Shown: positions 38,121 through 50,187 of the stretch, in pieces
Position numbering within the stretch: position 1 is the first letter of the stretch
How the letters are laid out: every line of letters starts with the position of its first letter
NCBI RefSeq assembly: GCF_012271765.1
Contig: NZ_VRKO01000004.1
Span: 124,001-188,000, forward strand
DNA: 64,000 nucleotides
From: Erwinia rhapontici
Lineage (GTDB): Bacteria > Pseudomonadota > Gammaproteobacteria > Enterobacterales > Enterobacteriaceae
Direction of reading: 5' to 3'
The notes under the pieces: model-generated
The model's database searches: none
Told to the model about the DNA's origin: nothing
What the model saw: only the letters and a program-made list of their open reading frames with translations
Program-made: the position numbers and the translations under genes

Positions 38121-39105
38121 TACTGCTCTTAATCATGGTAATGGCGAGGTTAAGCGCCGTCTTAAAGCTGCCCGCATCAGCCTGGCCGCTTCCAGCCAGC
38201 TCGAGAGCTGTGCCGTGGTCAACAGACGTACGGATAAATGGCAGACCGAGGGTGATATTCACCGCCCGACCAAACCCCTGATATTTTAGCACTGGAAGCC
38301 CCTGATCGTGATACATCGCCAGCACCGCATCAGCATGTTGCAGATATTTGGGCTGGAACAGGGTATCCGCTGGCAGAGGTCCAGTCAGTTGTATACCGCG
38401 CTGGCGGAGTTCATCCAGCGCCGGGATAATCACATCGATCTCTTCACGGCCCATATGGCCGCCTTCGCCTGCGTGGGGGTTCAGACCGCAAACAAAGATA
38501 TGCGGTGAAGCCAGACCAAACTTGCTTTGCAGGTCGGCGTGGAGGATGGTGATCACTTCATGCAGGCTGTTGCGGGTAATGGCGGCCGCCACATCTTTCA
38601 GCGGCAAATGGGTGGTCGCCAGCGCAACACGCAGCTCCTCCGTTGCCAGCATCATCACCACGCGCTCACAGTCAGCGCGCTCGGCGAAGAACTCGGTATG
38701 CCCGCTAAACGGGATGCCGGCATCGTTGATGACACCCTTGTGCACCGGTCCGGTGATCAGGGCGGCGAATTCGCCGCTCAGACAGCCGTCACAGGCGCGT
38801 GCAAGGGTTGCCAGTACATAGTGACCATTATCCACGCAAAGCTCGCCTGCAACCGCTGGCTGGGCCAGTGGCACGGGCAGAACGGTGAGCGTTCCTGCCT
38901 GCTGGGATTGCACCGGGCTTCCCGGTAGATACTCGCGCAGGGTCAGGGGTAAATGCAAAGCTGCCGCGCGGGTGCGCAGCAGCTCGGGGTCAGCACAGAC
39001 AACCAGTTCAACCGGCCAGGCAAGCTGTGCCAGTTGAACGATTAAATCGGGACCAATCCCGGCGGGTTCGCCGGGGGTGATCACCACACGTTGATTACTG
39101 AGCAT
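38113..39105 (-). CDS. pdxA: 4-hydroxythreonine-4-phosphate dehydrogenase
   Basis: NAD-dependent oxidation step of pyridoxal phosphate synthesis. About 330 residues match E. coli PdxA (329). Visible blocks are [12 protein letters not shown] at the N-terminus, [26 protein letters not shown], the metal-binding His in [27 protein letters not shown] and [14 protein letters not shown] use the ATG at 39105 because residue numbering then fits E. coli; an ATG six bases earlier is possible. The start overlaps the end of surA by 11 bases. Confidence 0.95.
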   Translation of the reverse strand: MLSNQRVVITPGEPAGIGPDLIVQLAQLAWPVELVVCADPELLRTRAAALHLPLTLREYLPGSPVQSQQAGTLTVLPVPLAQPAVAGELCVDNGHYVLATLARACDGCLSGEFAALITGPVHKGVINDAGIPFSGHTEFFAERADCERVVMMLATEELRVALATTHLPLKDVAAAITRNSLHEVITILHADLQSKFGLASPHIFVCGLNPHAGEGGHMGREEIDVIIPALDELRQRGIQLTGPLPADTLFQPKYLQHADAVLAMYHDQGLPVLKYQGFGRAVNITLGLPFIRTSVDHGTALELAGSGQADAGSFKTALNLAITMIKSSNE

Positions 39106-40390
39106 TCGCATCCAGAATTTTCACGTAGGCAGCAGCACGTTGTTCCTGCATCCAGGTTTGTGCTTCTTCCGAGAATTTACGGTTGAACAGCAGGCGGTAA
39201 GCACGCTCTTTTTTCGCCGCATCAGTTTTATCCACCTTGCGGGTATCCAGCAACTGGATCAGATGCCAGCCGAAGGAAGAGTGAACCGGGCCGCTCACCT
39301 GGCCTTTTTGCAGACGCAGCAGGGCATCACGGAAAGCAGGATCGTACACTTCCGGTGAGCTCCAACCCAGATCGCCGCCCTGGTTCGCTGAACCCGGATC
39401 CTGCGACAGTTGTTTAGCAGCGTCGGCAAAGGTCAGCTTGCCACTTTTGATCTCAGCGGCCACTTCTTGCAACTTCTGACGGGCCTGATCGTCAGTCATG
39501 ATCGGGGATGGTTTGAGCAAGATATGGCGTGCATGTACTTCAGTGACTGAAATGCTCTGGTTATCACCGCGCATATCGTTCACTTTCAGAATATGGAAAC
39601 CCACACCGGAGCGGATCGGACCAATGATATCGCCTTTTTTCGCTGTCACCAGCGCCTGAGCAAACAGGGATGGCAGCTCCTGAATACGGCCCCACCCCAT
39701 GTTGCCGCCCTTCAGCGCCTGTGGGTCAGCAGAGTAGGTGATAGCCAGTTTACCGAAATCCGAACCGGATTTGGCTTCACCTGCCAGCTGTTTTGCCAGG
39801 CTTTCCTGATCGTCAACCTGCTGCTGGGTCGGGTTTTCCGGCAGTGGCAACAGGATGTGGCTGAGGTTCAACTCAGTGCCAGCATCATTCTGCGATGCCA
39901 TCTGCGTTGCCAGCTGATCCACTTCCTGAGGCAGGATCGTGACACGACGACGCACTTCGTTGTTACGGACTTCTGAGGTGATCATCTCTTTGCGGATCTG
40001 CTCGCGGTAGGTGGCATAGTTCATGCCATCGTACGCCAGACGGCTACGCAACTGATCAACACTCATTTTGTTCTGCGCGGCGATGTTACCAATCGCCTGA
40101 TCCAGCTGCGCATCACTCACCTGAATTCCGGCCTGTTTGGCCATCTGTAGCAGGATATTATCCATCACCAGACGTTCAACGATCTGGTGACGCAGGGTTT
40201 TATCATCCGGTAACTGCTGGCCGGCTTGCTGCGACTGGCCTTTCACGGACTGCATCATGCCGTCCACGTCACTTTCTAACACTACGCCGTTATTCACGAT
40301 GGCGGCAACTTTATCAACAACTTGCGGGGCTGCGAACGCAGTGTTGGCTGTCAGGGCTGCACCGAGGATCAGCATTCTCCAGTTCTTCAT
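39095..40390 (-). CDS. surA: Periplasmic chaperone SurA (peptidyl-prolyl isomerase)
   Basis: Periplasmic chaperone that escorts outer-membrane beta-barrels, LptD among them, to the Bam complex. The 431 residues begin with a signal peptide (cleavage near AFAAPQ), then the chaperone N-domain ([17 protein letters not shown]). Two parvulin domains follow, recognisable by LSHILLPLP to GVGFHILKV and ARHILLKP to [10 protein letters not shown]-terminal helix completes the chaperone core. It lies 54 bases downstream of lptD, its best-known client, and overlaps pdxA. Confidence 0.98.
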   Translation of the reverse strand: MKNWRMLILGAALTANTAFAAPQVVDKVAAIVNNGVVLESDVDGMMQSVKGQSQQAGQQLPDDKTLRHQIVERLVMDNILLQMAKQAGIQVSDAQLDQAIGNIAAQNKMSVDQLRSRLAYDGMNYATYREQIRKEMITSEVRNNEVRRRVTILPQEVDQLATQMASQNDAGTELNLSHILLPLPENPTQQQVDDQESLAKQLAGEAKSGSDFGKLAITYSADPQALKGGNMGWGRIQELPSLFAQALVTAKKGDIIGPIRSGVGFHILKVNDMRGDNQSISVTEVHARHILLKPSPIMTDDQARQKLQEVAAEIKSGKLTFADAAKQLSQDPGSANQGGDLGWSSPEVYDPAFRDALLRLQKGQVSGPVHSSFGWHLIQLLDTRKVDKTDAAKKERAYRLLFNRKFSEEAQTWMQEQRAAAYVKILDANAQ

Positions 40391-40444
40391 ACTTTTTCCA
40401 TTCTTCTATCCGCACTGCGGGTTTGCATACCAAACATTACAACA

Positions 40445-42787
40445 TCAGAAAGCGCGTTGATAAGGCAGGATGCCCTGACGCAGCATTTGACCGGTGCCTA
40501 AGCCATAGCTTGGGCTGAGGCCACGCAGTTCAATGTTGAACGAGATTTTATTGTCATATTTACTGCTGTCGTTTTCCCAACTGGTGATTTTACGTTCATA
40601 GCCCAGGCGGAGTGCATAACAACAGGAGCTGTACTGTACACCGAGCAGTTGATCGGCCGCCTGGTTTGCATTGGTATCGTAATACCATGCACCGACCACT
40701 GACCATGCATCAGCGATAGGCCAGCTTGCTGTTGCACCCACTTGTGAAATCCCTTTCTGGTACAACGCATTGTTGTACTGGGTCAGCGTTTGCTGAACAT
40801 ACTCCTCGCTGGTATAGCGGTAGTTCAACTGCACCATACGGTCAGCATCACGACGCCATTCCAGCACGGCGTTACCCTGAGAAACGTTATTCAGGCGGGT
40901 GTCGTATTGCAGTCCACCGCGCGCTGACCAGTTGTCACTCACCTTCCAGTAAGTGTCGCCAGCCCACACCAGGCTGCCGCGGTCGTCGTCATCCGTGTTG
41001 TTCAACCCGGTACGAGCAGGGGTGAACGAGTAGATTTGACCAATGGAAGCATTAAAACGTTCAACCAGATCGTTATCAAAAATTCGCGAGGTTACACCGG
41101 TAGTGACCTGGTTGGCTGAAGCGATGCGATCCAGGCCGCTGTAGGTCCGGTCACGGAACAGGCCAGTGTAGTCACTTTGCAGCAGGGTGGAGTCGTAAGC
41201 GCGGATATCGCTCTGATCACGATAAGGCGTGTAGAGGTACTGCACGCGCGGTTCCAGCGTCTGCGTGTAACCCGGTGACCAGTTCATATCCCGGTCAAAT
41301 ACCATCTTGCCGTCGACTTTAAACTGCGGCATGACGCGATTCACCGAGTCTTTCAGCTGATTATTGCTATTGGTGCTGAGCGAGTTGTAATAATCAACGT
41401 CGTTCTGCTCGTAATGCGTGGCCAGCAGTTTGGCTTCGGTATTGATGCTGCCCCAGCCGTTGGAGAGCGGCAGGTCAATGGTCGGTTCAAGATGCAGACG
41501 CGTGGCGTCTGGCAAGCGCTCATTCACGTTAGTGAATTTTACTGCCTGTGCATAGACGTGCGTATCGAACGGTCCGATATCGTTACTGTAATAATTGAAG
41601 TCGAACTGCGGTTCGGCGCGATACACATCGTTATTGGCGTTGGTGGAGAAAATTTGGAACTGTTTGGTCGACAGCGTGGCATCCCAGTTTTGTTCCGCAT
41701 ACCCAATGCTGAACTTCTGCGTAACGTAGCCATCAGTGGTTGAACCATACACCGAGTCGAGATCGGTGAAATAGTAAGGATCGCTGACTTTGGTGTAATC
41801 GGCGTTGAACCGCCAGTGCTGATCGTAAACGCCAGAATGACGCCAGTAGAACAGCCAGCGATTGGCGTCTTTATCATCCGGATGATCGCTGTTATAGACG
41901 CGGTCTGAATTCAGATAGTCGAACTCCACCAGACCTGTACCTGCGCCAGTCAGATAACGGAATTCATTCTGCCACTGCATGCCACGGCGGCTGATATAGT
42001 GCGGTGTCAGCGTGGCATCGGCCTGCGGTGCAATGTTCCAGTAGTACGGCAGCATAAACTCGAAGCCGCTGTTACTGCCGTATTTTGCATTCGGGATCAG
42101 GAAGCCGGAACGGCGCTTATCGCCCACCGGGAGCTGTAAATAAGGGCTGTAGAATATCGGCACCGAGCCCAGTTTGAAGCGGGCGTTCCAGATTTCAGCC
42201 AGCTGTTCATCGCGGTCATGAATAATTTCAGAGCCGACCACGCTCCAGCTATTCTGACCCGGCAGACAGGAGGTAAACGTGCCGTTTTCCAGAATGGTGT
42301 AGCGGTTATCATCACGCAGTTTCATCTGGTCAGCATCACCGCGCCCCTGGCGGCCTACCATCTGGTAGTTACCATTCCACACGTTGGTGTCTTTGGTATT
42401 CAGGTTTGACCAGGCTTTCGGACCTTTCAGGATGACCTGGTTGTCATCGTAGTGCACATTACCCAGTGCATCGATGGTACGCGTTGGCGTTGTCTGCCCA
42501 CTGAGCATTTTTTGATGCAACTGAACTTCGTCGGATTGCAGACGGCTATTGCCCTGACGAATATCCACATTACCGGTAAAGACTGCATCATCGGGATAAT
42601 TGCCTTTGGCACTATCGGCATCAATCGTTACGGGTAATTGGTTGGTTGCCTTTCCCTGTACCAGCGGACGGTCGTAACTGGGCACCCCGAGCATACATTG
42701 GGATGCGAGGTCATCAGCCAGCCCTTGATGGCTGTAGAGTGCTGAACCAATCAAGGTGGCCAGCAACGTAGGTAGTCTTTTATTCAT
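40445..42787 (-). CDS. lptD: LPS-assembly protein LptD
   Basis: Outer-membrane barrel that, with LptE, inserts lipopolysaccharide into the outer leaflet. It has about 780 residues: signal peptide ([19 protein letters not shown], cleavage near GLA), periplasmic jellyroll (OstA-like, about 30-200) and a large beta-barrel. The four Cys of the E. coli disulphide network are all present: ASQC near residue 31, TSCLPG near 175, and the SSCCY pair near 725. The ATG at 42787 gives the correct signal peptide; a longer frame adds 12 residues without homology. Its promoter region is shared with the divergent djlA. Confidence 0.97.
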   Translation of the reverse strand: MNKRLPTLLATLIGSALYSHQGLADDLASQCMLGVPSYDRPLVQGKATNQLPVTIDADSAKGNYPDDAVFTGNVDIRQGNSRLQSDEVQLHQKMLSGQTTPTRTIDALGNVHYDDNQVILKGPKAWSNLNTKDTNVWNGNYQMVGRQGRGDADQMKLRDDNRYTILENGTFTSCLPGQNSWSVVGSEIIHDRDEQLAEIWNARFKLGSVPIFYSPYLQLPVGDKRRSGFLIPNAKYGSNSGFEFMLPYYWNIAPQADATLTPHYISRRGMQWQNEFRYLTGAGTGLVEFDYLNSDRVYNSDHPDDKDANRWLFYWRHSGVYDQHWRFNADYTKVSDPYYFTDLDSVYGSTTDGYVTQKFSIGYAEQNWDATLSTKQFQIFSTNANNDVYRAEPQFDFNYYSNDIGPFDTHVYAQAVKFTNVNERLPDATRLHLEPTIDLPLSNGWGSINTEAKLLATHYEQNDVDYYNSLSTNSNNQLKDSVNRVMPQFKVDGKMVFDRDMNWSPGYTQTLEPRVQYLYTPYRDQSDIRAYDSTLLQSDYTGLFRDRTYSGLDRIASANQVTTGVTSRIFDNDLVERFNASIGQIYSFTPARTGLNNTDDDDRGSLVWAGDTYWKVSDNWSARGGLQYDTRLNNVSQGNAVLEWRRDADRMVQLNYRYTSEEYVQQTLTQYNNALYQKGISQVGATASWPIADAWSVVGAWYYDTNANQAADQLLGVQYSSCCYALRLGYERKITSWENDSSKYDNKISFNIELRGLSPSYGLGTGQMLRQGILPYQRAF

Positions 42788-42995
42788 ACGCGGTATCGAG
42801 AATTCCGTAATCACTGGCATCATGCCGACAAACGGTCAGAGACTAACGTACTCAACTGCATTGCGCTAGTCATACCCTGCATCTTTTATGACAGGTATAC
42901 TTCTGGTTGTCTGGCCGCGTACCAATAGGCTGTGAGAGAAATGACAGGTATGATAATGCAATTTTTAGCCTTCAGCATGGCGAATTGAGGAGTAT

Positions 42996-43817
42996 ATGCG
43001 CTATTGGGGAAAAGTATTGGGTCTTGTGCTGGGTTTCTTATCGGGTGCGGGCTTCTGGGGTGTGCTTTTTGGCCTTGTGGCCGGGCATCTGATAGATAAA
43101 GCACGTTCGCCGGCACGGCAGGGCTATTTTGCGAATCAACAGACGCGTCAGGCGCTGTTTTTCCGCACCACCTTCCAAGTGATGGGGCATCTGACAAAGT
43201 CAAAAGGCCGGGTGACGGATGCCGACATTCAGATGGCATCGCTGCTGATGGATCGTATGCAGTTGGACAGTAACGGCCGTATTGCCGCGCAGCAGGCTTT
43301 CCGCGAAGGCAAGGAGGGCGATTATCCTCTGCGGGACAAGCTGCGTGAGTTGCGTAGCGCCTGTTTTGGCCGTTTCGATCTGATCCGTATGTTCCTGGAA
43401 ATTCAGATTCAGGCTGCGTTTGCCGACGGTTCACTGCATCCCAATGAGCGCCAAGTGCTGTATGTGATTGCCGAGGAGCTGGGCATTTCGCGCGCGCAGT
43501 TCGATCAGTTCTTACGGATGATGGAGAGCGGTCAGCAGTTTGGCGGTGGTTCGCACTATAGTGGATCGTCTCAGGGCGGATTTACGGGGGCGCAGCGTGG
43601 ACCCACGCTGGAAGATGCCTGTAGCGTGCTGGGGGTGAAAAGCACTGACGATGGCACCACCATCAAACGCGCTTATCGCAAGCTGATGGGGGAGCATCAC
43701 CCGGATAAGCTGGTGGCGAAAGGCTTACCGCCAGAGATGATGGAGATGGCGAAGCAGAAAGCGCAGGAGATTCAGGGCGCGTACGATCTCATCAAACGCG
43801 AGAAAGGGTTTAAATAG
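42996..43817 (+). CDS. djlA: Membrane-anchored J-domain protein DjlA
   Basis: Inner-membrane DnaK cochaperone of 273 residues. The N-terminal segment ([33 protein letters not shown] region, about 5-30) is the single Gly-rich dimerising helix of DjlA. The middle (about 60-165) resembles the TerB-like domain. A Gly/Ser-rich linker leads to the C-terminal J domain (about 205-273), with HPD in [23 protein letters not shown] site precedes the ATG. In E. coli DjlA influences capsule synthesis through the Rcs system. It is divergent from lptD. Confidence 0.96.
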   Translation: MRYWGKVLGLVLGFLSGAGFWGVLFGLVAGHLIDKARSPARQGYFANQQTRQALFFRTTFQVMGHLTKSKGRVTDADIQMASLLMDRMQLDSNGRIAAQQAFREGKEGDYPLRDKLRELRSACFGRFDLIRMFLEIQIQAAFADGSLHPNERQVLYVIAEELGISRAQFDQFLRMMESGQQFGGGSHYSGSSQGGFTGAQRGPTLEDACSVLGVKSTDDGTTIKRAYRKLMGEHHPDKLVAKGLPPEMMEMAKQKAQEIQGAYDLIKREKGFK

Positions 43818-43830
43818 TTATCAGGCTGGC

Positions 43831-43890
43831 TGGCCGGGCATGCCCGGCCACTACGAAACACACATTGTAGGGGGCGGGCATGCCCGCCCC
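43831..43890. repeat. Twin GCATGC-centred palindromes between djlA and rluA
   Basis: Two perfect 20-base palindromes, TGGCCGGGCA/TGCCCGGCCA (43831-43850) and GGGGCGGGCA/TGCCCGCCCC (43871-43890), are separated by a 20-base spacer that itself begins CTAC and ends GTAG. They lie between convergent genes, resembling a paired REP (BIME-like) unit. Confidence 0.8.
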
Positions 43891-43911
43891 GTGCAGATGA
43901 ATGGCAATAAA

Positions 43912-44565
43912 TCAGAAATCCGCCGGTTGCCTGAACGTCATCGGCGTACCGAACTGTGGATGGGTAATGCTCAGGCTCTCGGCGTGCAGCTGCAGGCGAG
44001 GAGCCATCGCTTTTGCCTCGTCGTGCGCATAGAAGTTATCACCGAGGATCGGATGGCCAAGCGCCAGCATATGCACGCGTAGCTGGTGCGAGCGCCCGGT
44101 AATCGGTTTTAACTGTACGCGGGAACTGTTATCACTGGCGTAATCCAGCACCTGATATTCCGTTTGTGCAGACTTACCGGTTTCAAAACAAACTTTCTGC
44201 TTCGGCCGGTTCGGCCAGTCACAAATTAACGGTAGATCGACCAACCCTTTTTCTGGCTGCGGATGTCCCCAGACGCGCGCCACATAGGTTTTCTGCGGTT
44301 CACGTTCGCGGAACTGCCGCTTCAGCTCACGCTCGGCGGCTTTTGTCAGTGCCACCACAATCACACCGCTGGTGGCCATATCCAGGCGATGGACCGATTC
44401 CGCAGCTGGATAATCACGCTGTACGCGCGTCATTACGCTGTCTTTGTGCTCTTCCAGACGACCGGGAACGGAAAGGAGTCCACTGGGCTTATTCACCACC
44501 ATGATGTGGTCATCCTGATAGAGAATATGCAGCCAGGGTTCTTGTGGTGGGTTGTAGGGTTCCAT
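43912..44565 (-). CDS. rluA: 23S rRNA / tRNA pseudouridine synthase A
   Basis: Converts U746 of 23S rRNA and U32 of several tRNAs to pseudouridine. The 217 residues match E. coli RluA (219), starting MEPYNPPQEPW. The catalytic Asp is in the HRLDMATSGV motif (near residue 62). KPITGRSHQLRVHM and GHPILGDNFY are family blocks. The frame opens 19 codons earlier across the rapA end hairpin, but the GAGAG site and homology support the ATG at 44565. Confidence 0.97.
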   Translation of the reverse strand: MEPYNPPQEPWLHILYQDDHIMVVNKPSGLLSVPGRLEEHKDSVMTRVQRDYPAAESVHRLDMATSGVIVVALTKAAERELKRQFREREPQKTYVARVWGHPQPEKGLVDLPLICDWPNRPKQKVCFETGKSAQTEYQVLDYASDNSSRVQLKPITGRSHQLRVHMLALGHPILGDNFYAHDEAKAMAPRLQLHAESLSITHPQFGTPMTFRQPADF

Positions 44566-44577
44566 AACTCTCTCGTA

Positions 44578-44599
44578 AGGGCCGGCGTGCGCCGGCCCT
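44578..44599. repeat. GC-rich inverted repeat between rapA and rluA
   Basis: AGGGCCGGCG and CGCCGGCCCT form a 10-bp stem with a two-base centre. It follows rapA and precedes rluA on the same strand. It resembles the other intergenic palindromes, but its centre is not GCATGC. Confidence 0.6.
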
Positions 44600-44605
44600 G
44601 TCTCG

Positions 44606-47512
44606 TTACTGATGTGTGACAACGATCAGGCGCAGCGCGTCCAGGCGCCAGCCCGCTTCGTCCAGATTCGCCAGCACCTGCTCACGGTTGTTTTCCAGCG
44701 CATCCATTTCATCCTGGCGGATGTTTGGGTTGACGGCGCTTAATGCTTGCAGACGTGACAGTTCGGCACTCAGTTTCTCATTCGCTTCTGCGCGTGCTGC
44801 ATCGATCAGCTTGCGGGCTTCGACGGCCGCCTCATCTTCCGACAGTTTGATGATCTCATGGACATCCTGCTGTACGGCATTGACCAGCTTGCTGCCGGTG
44901 TGGCGGTTGACCGCGTTAAGCTGACGGTTGAAGCTTTCGAATTCCACCTTCGCGGCCAGATTGGTGCCCTTGCGGTCAACCAGCATGCGCACCGGCGTAG
45001 GCGGCAGGAAGCGCGTCAGTTGCAGATGCTTCGGCGCCTGAGCTTCCACCACGTAGATCAGCTCCAGCAGCAGGGTACCAACCGGCAGCGCTTTGTTTTT
45101 CAGCAGTGAAATCGCGCAGCTGCCGGTATCACCGGAGAGGATCAGATCCAGACCGTTACGGATGATCGGGTGCTCCCAACTGACATACTGGGCATCTTCA
45201 CGTGACAGCGCCTGATTACGGTCGAAGGTGATAGTACAGCCATCTTCTGGCAGGCCAGGGAAGTCTGGCACCAGCATATGATCGCCTGGGGTCAGGATAA
45301 TCAGGTTATCGCTGCGATCTTCCTGATTAATGCCCACGATATCGAACAGGTTGAGTGCGAAGTTCACCAGCTCAATATCGTTATCCTGTTCGGCGATCAG
45401 GTTCGCCAGCGCCTGAGCTTTTTCGCCGCCGTTGGAGTTCAGTTCCAGCAGGCGATCGCGGCCATGCTCCAGCTGTATTTTCAGGGCATCATGCTGTTTA
45501 CGGCACTGATGGATAAAGTCATCCAGCCCTTCGGTATTTTCCGGCGCGGCAAGGTACTCAATCAGGGGCGCATAAACGCTGTCGTAAACGGTACGGCCGG
45601 TCGGGCAGGTATGCTCAAACGCATCCAGCCCTTCGTGATACCACTGTACCAGCACCGACTGCGCGGTTTTTTCCAGATAAGGGACGTGGATCTGGATATC
45701 GTGTGCCTGACCAATACGGTCAAGACGGCCGATACGCTGCTCCAGCAGGTCCGGGTTAAAGGGCAGGTCGAACATCACCATCTGGCTGGCGAACTGGAAG
45801 TTACGGCCTTCTGAACCGATTTCCGAACACAGCAGCACCTGAGCGCCATCTTCTTCCGAGGCAAACCATGCCGCTGCGCGGTCACGTTCGATGATCGACA
45901 AACCTTCGTGGAACACGGCGGCACGAATACCTTCGCGCTCACGCAGTACCTGCTCCAGTTGCAGGGCGGTGGCTGCCTTGGCGCAAATCACCAGCACTTT
46001 TTTGTCGCGGTTGCTGGTCAGGAAGCCCATCAGCCACTCTACACGCGGGTCGAAGTTCCACCAGGTGCCGCTGTCGCCTTCAAATTCCTGATAAATCTGC
46101 TCCGGGTAGAGCATATCGCGTGCGCGCTCATCCGCTGATTTACGGGCGCTCATAATGCCGGAGACTTTGATTGCCGTCTGATACTGCGTCGGCAGTGGCA
46201 GACGGATCTGATGCAGTTCGCGTTTCGGGAAGCCTTTCACACCGTTACGGGTGTTACGGAACAGCACGCGGCTGGTGCCGTGGCGGTCCATCAACATGCT
46301 GATCAGCTCCTGACGAGCTTCCAGCTTGCCTTCACGGTCGCTGTTGGCGGTTTGCAGCAGCGGCTCAATATCCTGTTCACCCATCAGATCATTGAGCAGA
46401 TTCAGCTCATCGTTACCGATGGTTTTGTCGGCCAGCAGCATCGCGACGGCATCAGCAATCGGACGGAAGTGCTTCTGCTCTTCAACAAACTGTGCGAAGT
46501 CGTGGAAACGATTGGGATCCAGCAGACGCAGACGCGCAAAGTGGCTTTCCATCCCCAGCTGTTCCGGGGTAGCGGTCAGCAGCAGGATGCCCGGGATCTG
46601 CTCGGCCAGTTGCTCAATCACCTGATACTCACGGCTTGGTGCTTCTTCAGACCAGACGAGGTGATGGGCTTCATCCACAACCATCAGGTCCCACTCGGCA
46701 TCGGCCAGTTTTTCCAGACGCTGCTTATTGCGGCGGACAAAGTCGAGCGAACAGATAATCATCTGCTCGGTTTCAAACGGGTTGTCGCTGTCGTGCTGGG
46801 CTTCGGCGTAGCGGTCATCATCAAACAGGGCAAAGCGCAGGTTGAAGCGACGCAGCATCTCAACCAGCCACTGATGCTGCAACGTTTCTGGCACAACAAT
46901 CAGAATACGTTCGGCGCGGCCCGCCAGCAGTTGCTGGTGGATGATCATCCCGGCTTCGATGGTTTTCCCTAAGCCCACTTCATCGGCCAGCAGCACGCGC
47001 GGCGCATGACGGCGGCCGACATCGTGAGCGATATGCAACTGGTGGGGGATCAGGCTGGTACGCATACCGCGCAGGCCGCTGGTGGCCAGGCGGTACTGCT
47101 CACTCTGATATTTACGCGCGCGAAAACGCAGCGCGAAACGGTCCATACGATCCAGTTGTCCGGCAAACAGGCGATCCTGTGGTTTACCAAACACCAGTTT
47201 GCTGTCGAGCATCACCTCACGCAGGACGACGTTTGCTTCTTCGGTATCAAGCCGGGTTCCGACATAGCTGACAACGGCATTGTCGGTTTTTACCTCGTCA
47301 ACGACCATTTGCCAACCTTCATGGCTGGTAATGGTGTCGCCAGGATTGAACACCACACGAGTGATGGGAGAATCATTTCTGGCGTAGAGACGGTTTTCGC
47401 CCGTGGCAGGAAAGAGCAGGGTGACCATACGTGTATCTACGGCAACCACAGTTCCCAATCCCAGTTCGCTTTCCGTATCGCTTATCCAGCGTTGACCAAG
47501 TGTAAAAGGCAT
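44606..47512 (-). CDS. rapA: RNA polymerase-associated Swi2/Snf2 ATPase RapA (HepA)
   Basis: DNA-dependent ATPase that binds RNA polymerase and helps recycle it after transcription. The 968 residues match E. coli RapA (968). Two N-terminal Tudor-like domains ([18 protein letters not shown] at the start) precede the Snf2 motor: [13 protein letters not shown] (Walker A, near residue 177), VDEAHH (near 280), [10 protein letters not shown], and in the second lobe [13 protein letters not shown] and [12 protein letters not shown]. The open frame extends 46 codons upstream, but homology starts at the ATG at 47512. It lies about 140 bases downstream of polB. Confidence 0.98.
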   Translation of the reverse strand: MPFTLGQRWISDTESELGLGTVVAVDTRMVTLLFPATGENRLYARNDSPITRVVFNPGDTITSHEGWQMVVDEVKTDNAVVSYVGTRLDTEEANVVLREVMLDSKLVFGKPQDRLFAGQLDRMDRFALRFRARKYQSEQYRLATSGLRGMRTSLIPHQLHIAHDVGRRHAPRVLLADEVGLGKTIEAGMIIHQQLLAGRAERILIVVPETLQHQWLVEMLRRFNLRFALFDDDRYAEAQHDSDNPFETEQMIICSLDFVRRNKQRLEKLADAEWDLMVVDEAHHLVWSEEAPSREYQVIEQLAEQIPGILLLTATPEQLGMESHFARLRLLDPNRFHDFAQFVEEQKHFRPIADAVAMLLADKTIGNDELNLLNDLMGEQDIEPLLQTANSDREGKLEARQELISMLMDRHGTSRVLFRNTRNGVKGFPKRELHQIRLPLPTQYQTAIKVSGIMSARKSADERARDMLYPEQIYQEFEGDSGTWWNFDPRVEWLMGFLTSNRDKKVLVICAKAATALQLEQVLREREGIRAAVFHEGLSIIERDRAAAWFASEEDGAQVLLCSEIGSEGRNFQFASQMVMFDLPFNPDLLEQRIGRLDRIGQAHDIQIHVPYLEKTAQSVLVQWYHEGLDAFEHTCPTGRTVYDSVYAPLIEYLAAPENTEGLDDFIHQCRKQHDALKIQLEHGRDRLLELNSNGGEKAQALANLIAEQDNDIELVNFALNLFDIVGINQEDRSDNLIILTPGDHMLVPDFPGLPEDGCTITFDRNQALSREDAQYVSWEHPIIRNGLDLILSGDTGSCAISLLKNKALPVGTLLLELIYVVEAQAPKHLQLTRFLPPTPVRMLVDRKGTNLAAKVEFESFNRQLNAVNRHTGSKLVNAVQQDVHEIIKLSEDEAAVEARKLIDAARAEANEKLSAELSRLQALSAVNPNIRQDEMDALENNREQVLANLDEAGWRLDALRLIVVTHQ

Positions 47513-47653
47513 AAATATTCGGCTCGATTCTCGTCTAGTTTGTTTCAGGCAATAGCACTGCTGCCCGGTAAAAAAGTACCTGGCGGTGAATTCAGAACGA
47601 TTGATACTTAGGAGGAGCGCTATGGTACTGGAAGGTCGCCCATTCGTCACCTG

Positions 47654-50017
47654 TCAAAAAAGCCCCAGCTGTCCTGTTACCAGTGTAGCAAAGTCATCCT
47701 GCATAAACGGCAGGATACCCTCGGCCACCGGTTGTAACTGGCGCGTCAGATAGTGATCGTAGTCCAGTGGCGTGATCCTCGCTTCCAGCGGTTCCGGGCC
47801 AGAGGTGGCCATCACATAGCGGATTTTCCCGCCTTTCTGGTAGAGCAGTGGCCGGCCAAGCTTCTGGTTTTGTTCATCAGCGATACGTGCGGCACGCACG
47901 TGCGGGGGCACATTTCGTTGGTATTCACCCAGCGGGCGACGCAGCCTTTTACTGTAAGTGAGCTGATCGTCCAGTTCCCCCTCCAGCAGCTGGCGCACGG
48001 TTTCCCGGATATAGTCCTGATAGGGTTGCCCGGTAAAAATGCGCAGATAGAGCTCCTGTTGAAATTTTTGTGCCAGCGGCGTCCAGTCGGTACGCACCGT
48101 TTCTAATCCTTTAAAGACCATACGCGGCTTCTCACCGCTGCGTATCAGCCCCGCATAGCGCTTCTTGCTGCCTTGTTCGGCACCCCGGATGGTTGGCATC
48201 AGAAAACGGCTGAAGTGGGTTTCATACTCCAACTCCAGTGCGCTTTCTACGTTGAATTCTGCGCGCAGATGCTGTTGCCACCATTGATTGACGGTGTCCA
48301 CCAGACGGCGGCCAATCTCCGCTGCGCGCGCTTCGTCGTGAGCCGATTTTAGCCAGACGAAGGTGGAGTCGGTATCGCCGTAAATCACATCAAAACCCTC
48401 GGCTTCAATCAGTTCCCGGGTCTGACGCATAATATCGTGACCGCGCATGGTGATGGAGGAGGCAAGACGCGGATCGAAGAAACGACAGGCGCTGGTGCCC
48501 AGTACGCCATAAAAGGCATTCATAATGATTTTCAGCGCCTGCGACAGCGGCTTATTGCCCTGCTTTTTGGCTTCTTCCCGTCCCTGCCAGATCTGATTCA
48601 CAATGGCGGGCAGGCAGTGGTTGGTGCGGGAAAAACGTGCACCGCGATAGCCTGCGACAGAATGGGCCTCATCCGGCTGTGCCATGCCTTCAACCAACCC
48701 GACCGGGTCAATTAAAAAGGTGCGGATAATCGACGGATACAGGCTTTTGTAATCAAGCACCAGCACTGAGTCATACAGGCCGGGCTGTGAGTCCATCACA
48801 TAGCCACCAGGGCTGGCCTCTGGCGCGACATCCCCCAGATTTGGGGCCACAAAACCGGCACGATGCATACGCGGCAGGTAGAGGTGACCAAATGCGGCCA
48901 CCGAACCGCCGTGGCGATCGACGGCCAGGCCATTTACCGATGCGCGTTCCAGCAGGAACGGCATCAGTTCAGTGTGCTGGAAAATACGCGTCACCAGTTC
49001 GCAGTCTTTCAGGTTGTAGTGGGCCAGGGCGGGCTTATCTTCCGCAAAGCGTTGATCAATCTCTTCCATACGCTGCCAGGGATTATTGATGGCTTTCCCT
49101 TCCCCCAGCAGTTCGCGTGAAACCGCTTCAAGGCTGAAGGATTCAAAGTTCCAGAAGGCAGATTTCAGGGCTTCAATGCCGTCAATAATCAGCCGTCCGC
49201 TGGCCTGGGCGAAGAAAACACCCGGCTTAAACCCGTGCTCGCGCCACTCCAGCGCCGGGCTGTAACCCCGCCCCAGATTCAGTGGAATGCCGTAGCGTTC
49301 GGCATGTTTTTGCAGCACACGCAGGTCGAACTGCACTACGTTCCAGCCGATCAGCACATCGGGGTCATGACGGGCAAACCAGGCGTTGAGTTTTTCCAGC
49401 AGCAGCGGGCGGCTGGCGACATATTCCAGATTAAAATCGAGGTGGCTGGCATCGCCGTTCTCCGGGCCAAGCATGTAGACATCCCGCTGGCCGCACCCTT
49501 CCAGGCCTATGCAGTACAGCTCGCCGTGACGCGTTGTTTCGATGTCCAGCGATACCCATTTCAGCGGCGGGCGATAATCCGGGTGTGGTTTCAGACGGGT
49601 TTGTATCAGTCGGTCCCCGGAGGGCTGACCGCTGAACCAGACCGGGGCAGTGATAAACCGCTCCATCAGGAAGCGCTCTGGCGGGCGTACATCTGTTTCA
49701 TACAGCGTGATGCCATTCTCACGCAGCAGCTTATCCAGCTTTTGTAGCTGGCGTTGCTGTCGGCAATACAGGCCAACCACCGGACGCTGGCGAAAATCTT
49801 TCAACTCAAGCGGGGCAAAACGCCAGTCGCGCTCACCCGCTAACAGCCGCGTGGCTGCTGCCTGCTGTTCAGCTGGAATAAACGCCACGGACTCCTGCGG
49901 CGGCAGCACCACCATCTGCGGGCCAGCATCCGTCGCCAGCCAGAGTGTGATTTCACTGCCAGCGGGTGTATCCCGCCAGTGGCGTGTGAGTAGAAAGCCT
50001 GCCTGTGCGTCGTTCAC
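47654..50017 (-). CDS. polB: DNA polymerase II
   Basis: SOS-induced family B polymerase used in replication restart and bypass of some lesions. It has 787 residues (E. coli 783). Motifs in order: exonuclease Exo I SLDIETT (near residue 155), Exo [12 protein letters not shown] (near 225), polymerase motif [10 protein letters not shown] (near 418), the motif B region around KIIMNAFYG, and motif C YGDTDSTF (near 545). All catalytic Asp residues are present. I did not find a clear LexA box (CTG-N10-CAG) in the 170 bases upstream by eye. In E. coli araDABC lies beyond it; here yabI is next. Confidence 0.97.
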   Translation of the reverse strand: MNDAQAGFLLTRHWRDTPAGSEITLWLATDAGPQMVVLPPQESVAFIPAEQQAAATRLLAGERDWRFAPLELKDFRQRPVVGLYCRQQRQLQKLDKLLRENGITLYETDVRPPERFLMERFITAPVWFSGQPSGDRLIQTRLKPHPDYRPPLKWVSLDIETTRHGELYCIGLEGCGQRDVYMLGPENGDASHLDFNLEYVASRPLLLEKLNAWFARHDPDVLIGWNVVQFDLRVLQKHAERYGIPLNLGRGYSPALEWREHGFKPGVFFAQASGRLIIDGIEALKSAFWNFESFSLEAVSRELLGEGKAINNPWQRMEEIDQRFAEDKPALAHYNLKDCELVTRIFQHTELMPFLLERASVNGLAVDRHGGSVAAFGHLYLPRMHRAGFVAPNLGDVAPEASPGGYVMDSQPGLYDSVLVLDYKSLYPSIIRTFLIDPVGLVEGMAQPDEAHSVAGYRGARFSRTNHCLPAIVNQIWQGREEAKKQGNKPLSQALKIIMNAFYGVLGTSACRFFDPRLASSITMRGHDIMRQTRELIEAEGFDVIYGDTDSTFVWLKSAHDEARAAEIGRRLVDTVNQWWQQHLRAEFNVESALELEYETHFSRFLMPTIRGAEQGSKKRYAGLIRSGEKPRMVFKGLETVRTDWTPLAQKFQQELYLRIFTGQPYQDYIRETVRQLLEGELDDQLTYSKRLRRPLGEYQRNVPPHVRAARIADEQNQKLGRPLLYQKGGKIRYVMATSGPEPLEARITPLDYDHYLTRQLQPVAEGILPFMQDDFATLVTGQLGLF

Positions 50018-50187
50018 ACTGTCTCCCGGGGGTGATGAAGTGTTAATATTAGCATGTTTATTTATACAGTGTTCATCTCCTGAATCCAGACCTTTACTCC
50101 GTTGCTACGTTCCCATACAAAACAGACCTTGACGCTTTCCTGCCGCCTCTGGACAATCCGGGGTTCTGCTCATTTTTTTGGAATGTT

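Noticed and set aside
37233-38132. 299-codon plus-strand frame antisense to rsmA
   Set aside because: rsmA has all its motifs on the other strand; the antisense frame has no homology I recognise and crosses two gene junctions.
42886-43434. 182-codon minus-strand frame over djlA
   Set aside because: Antisense to a gene with clear transmembrane and J domains; composition is that of a shadow frame.
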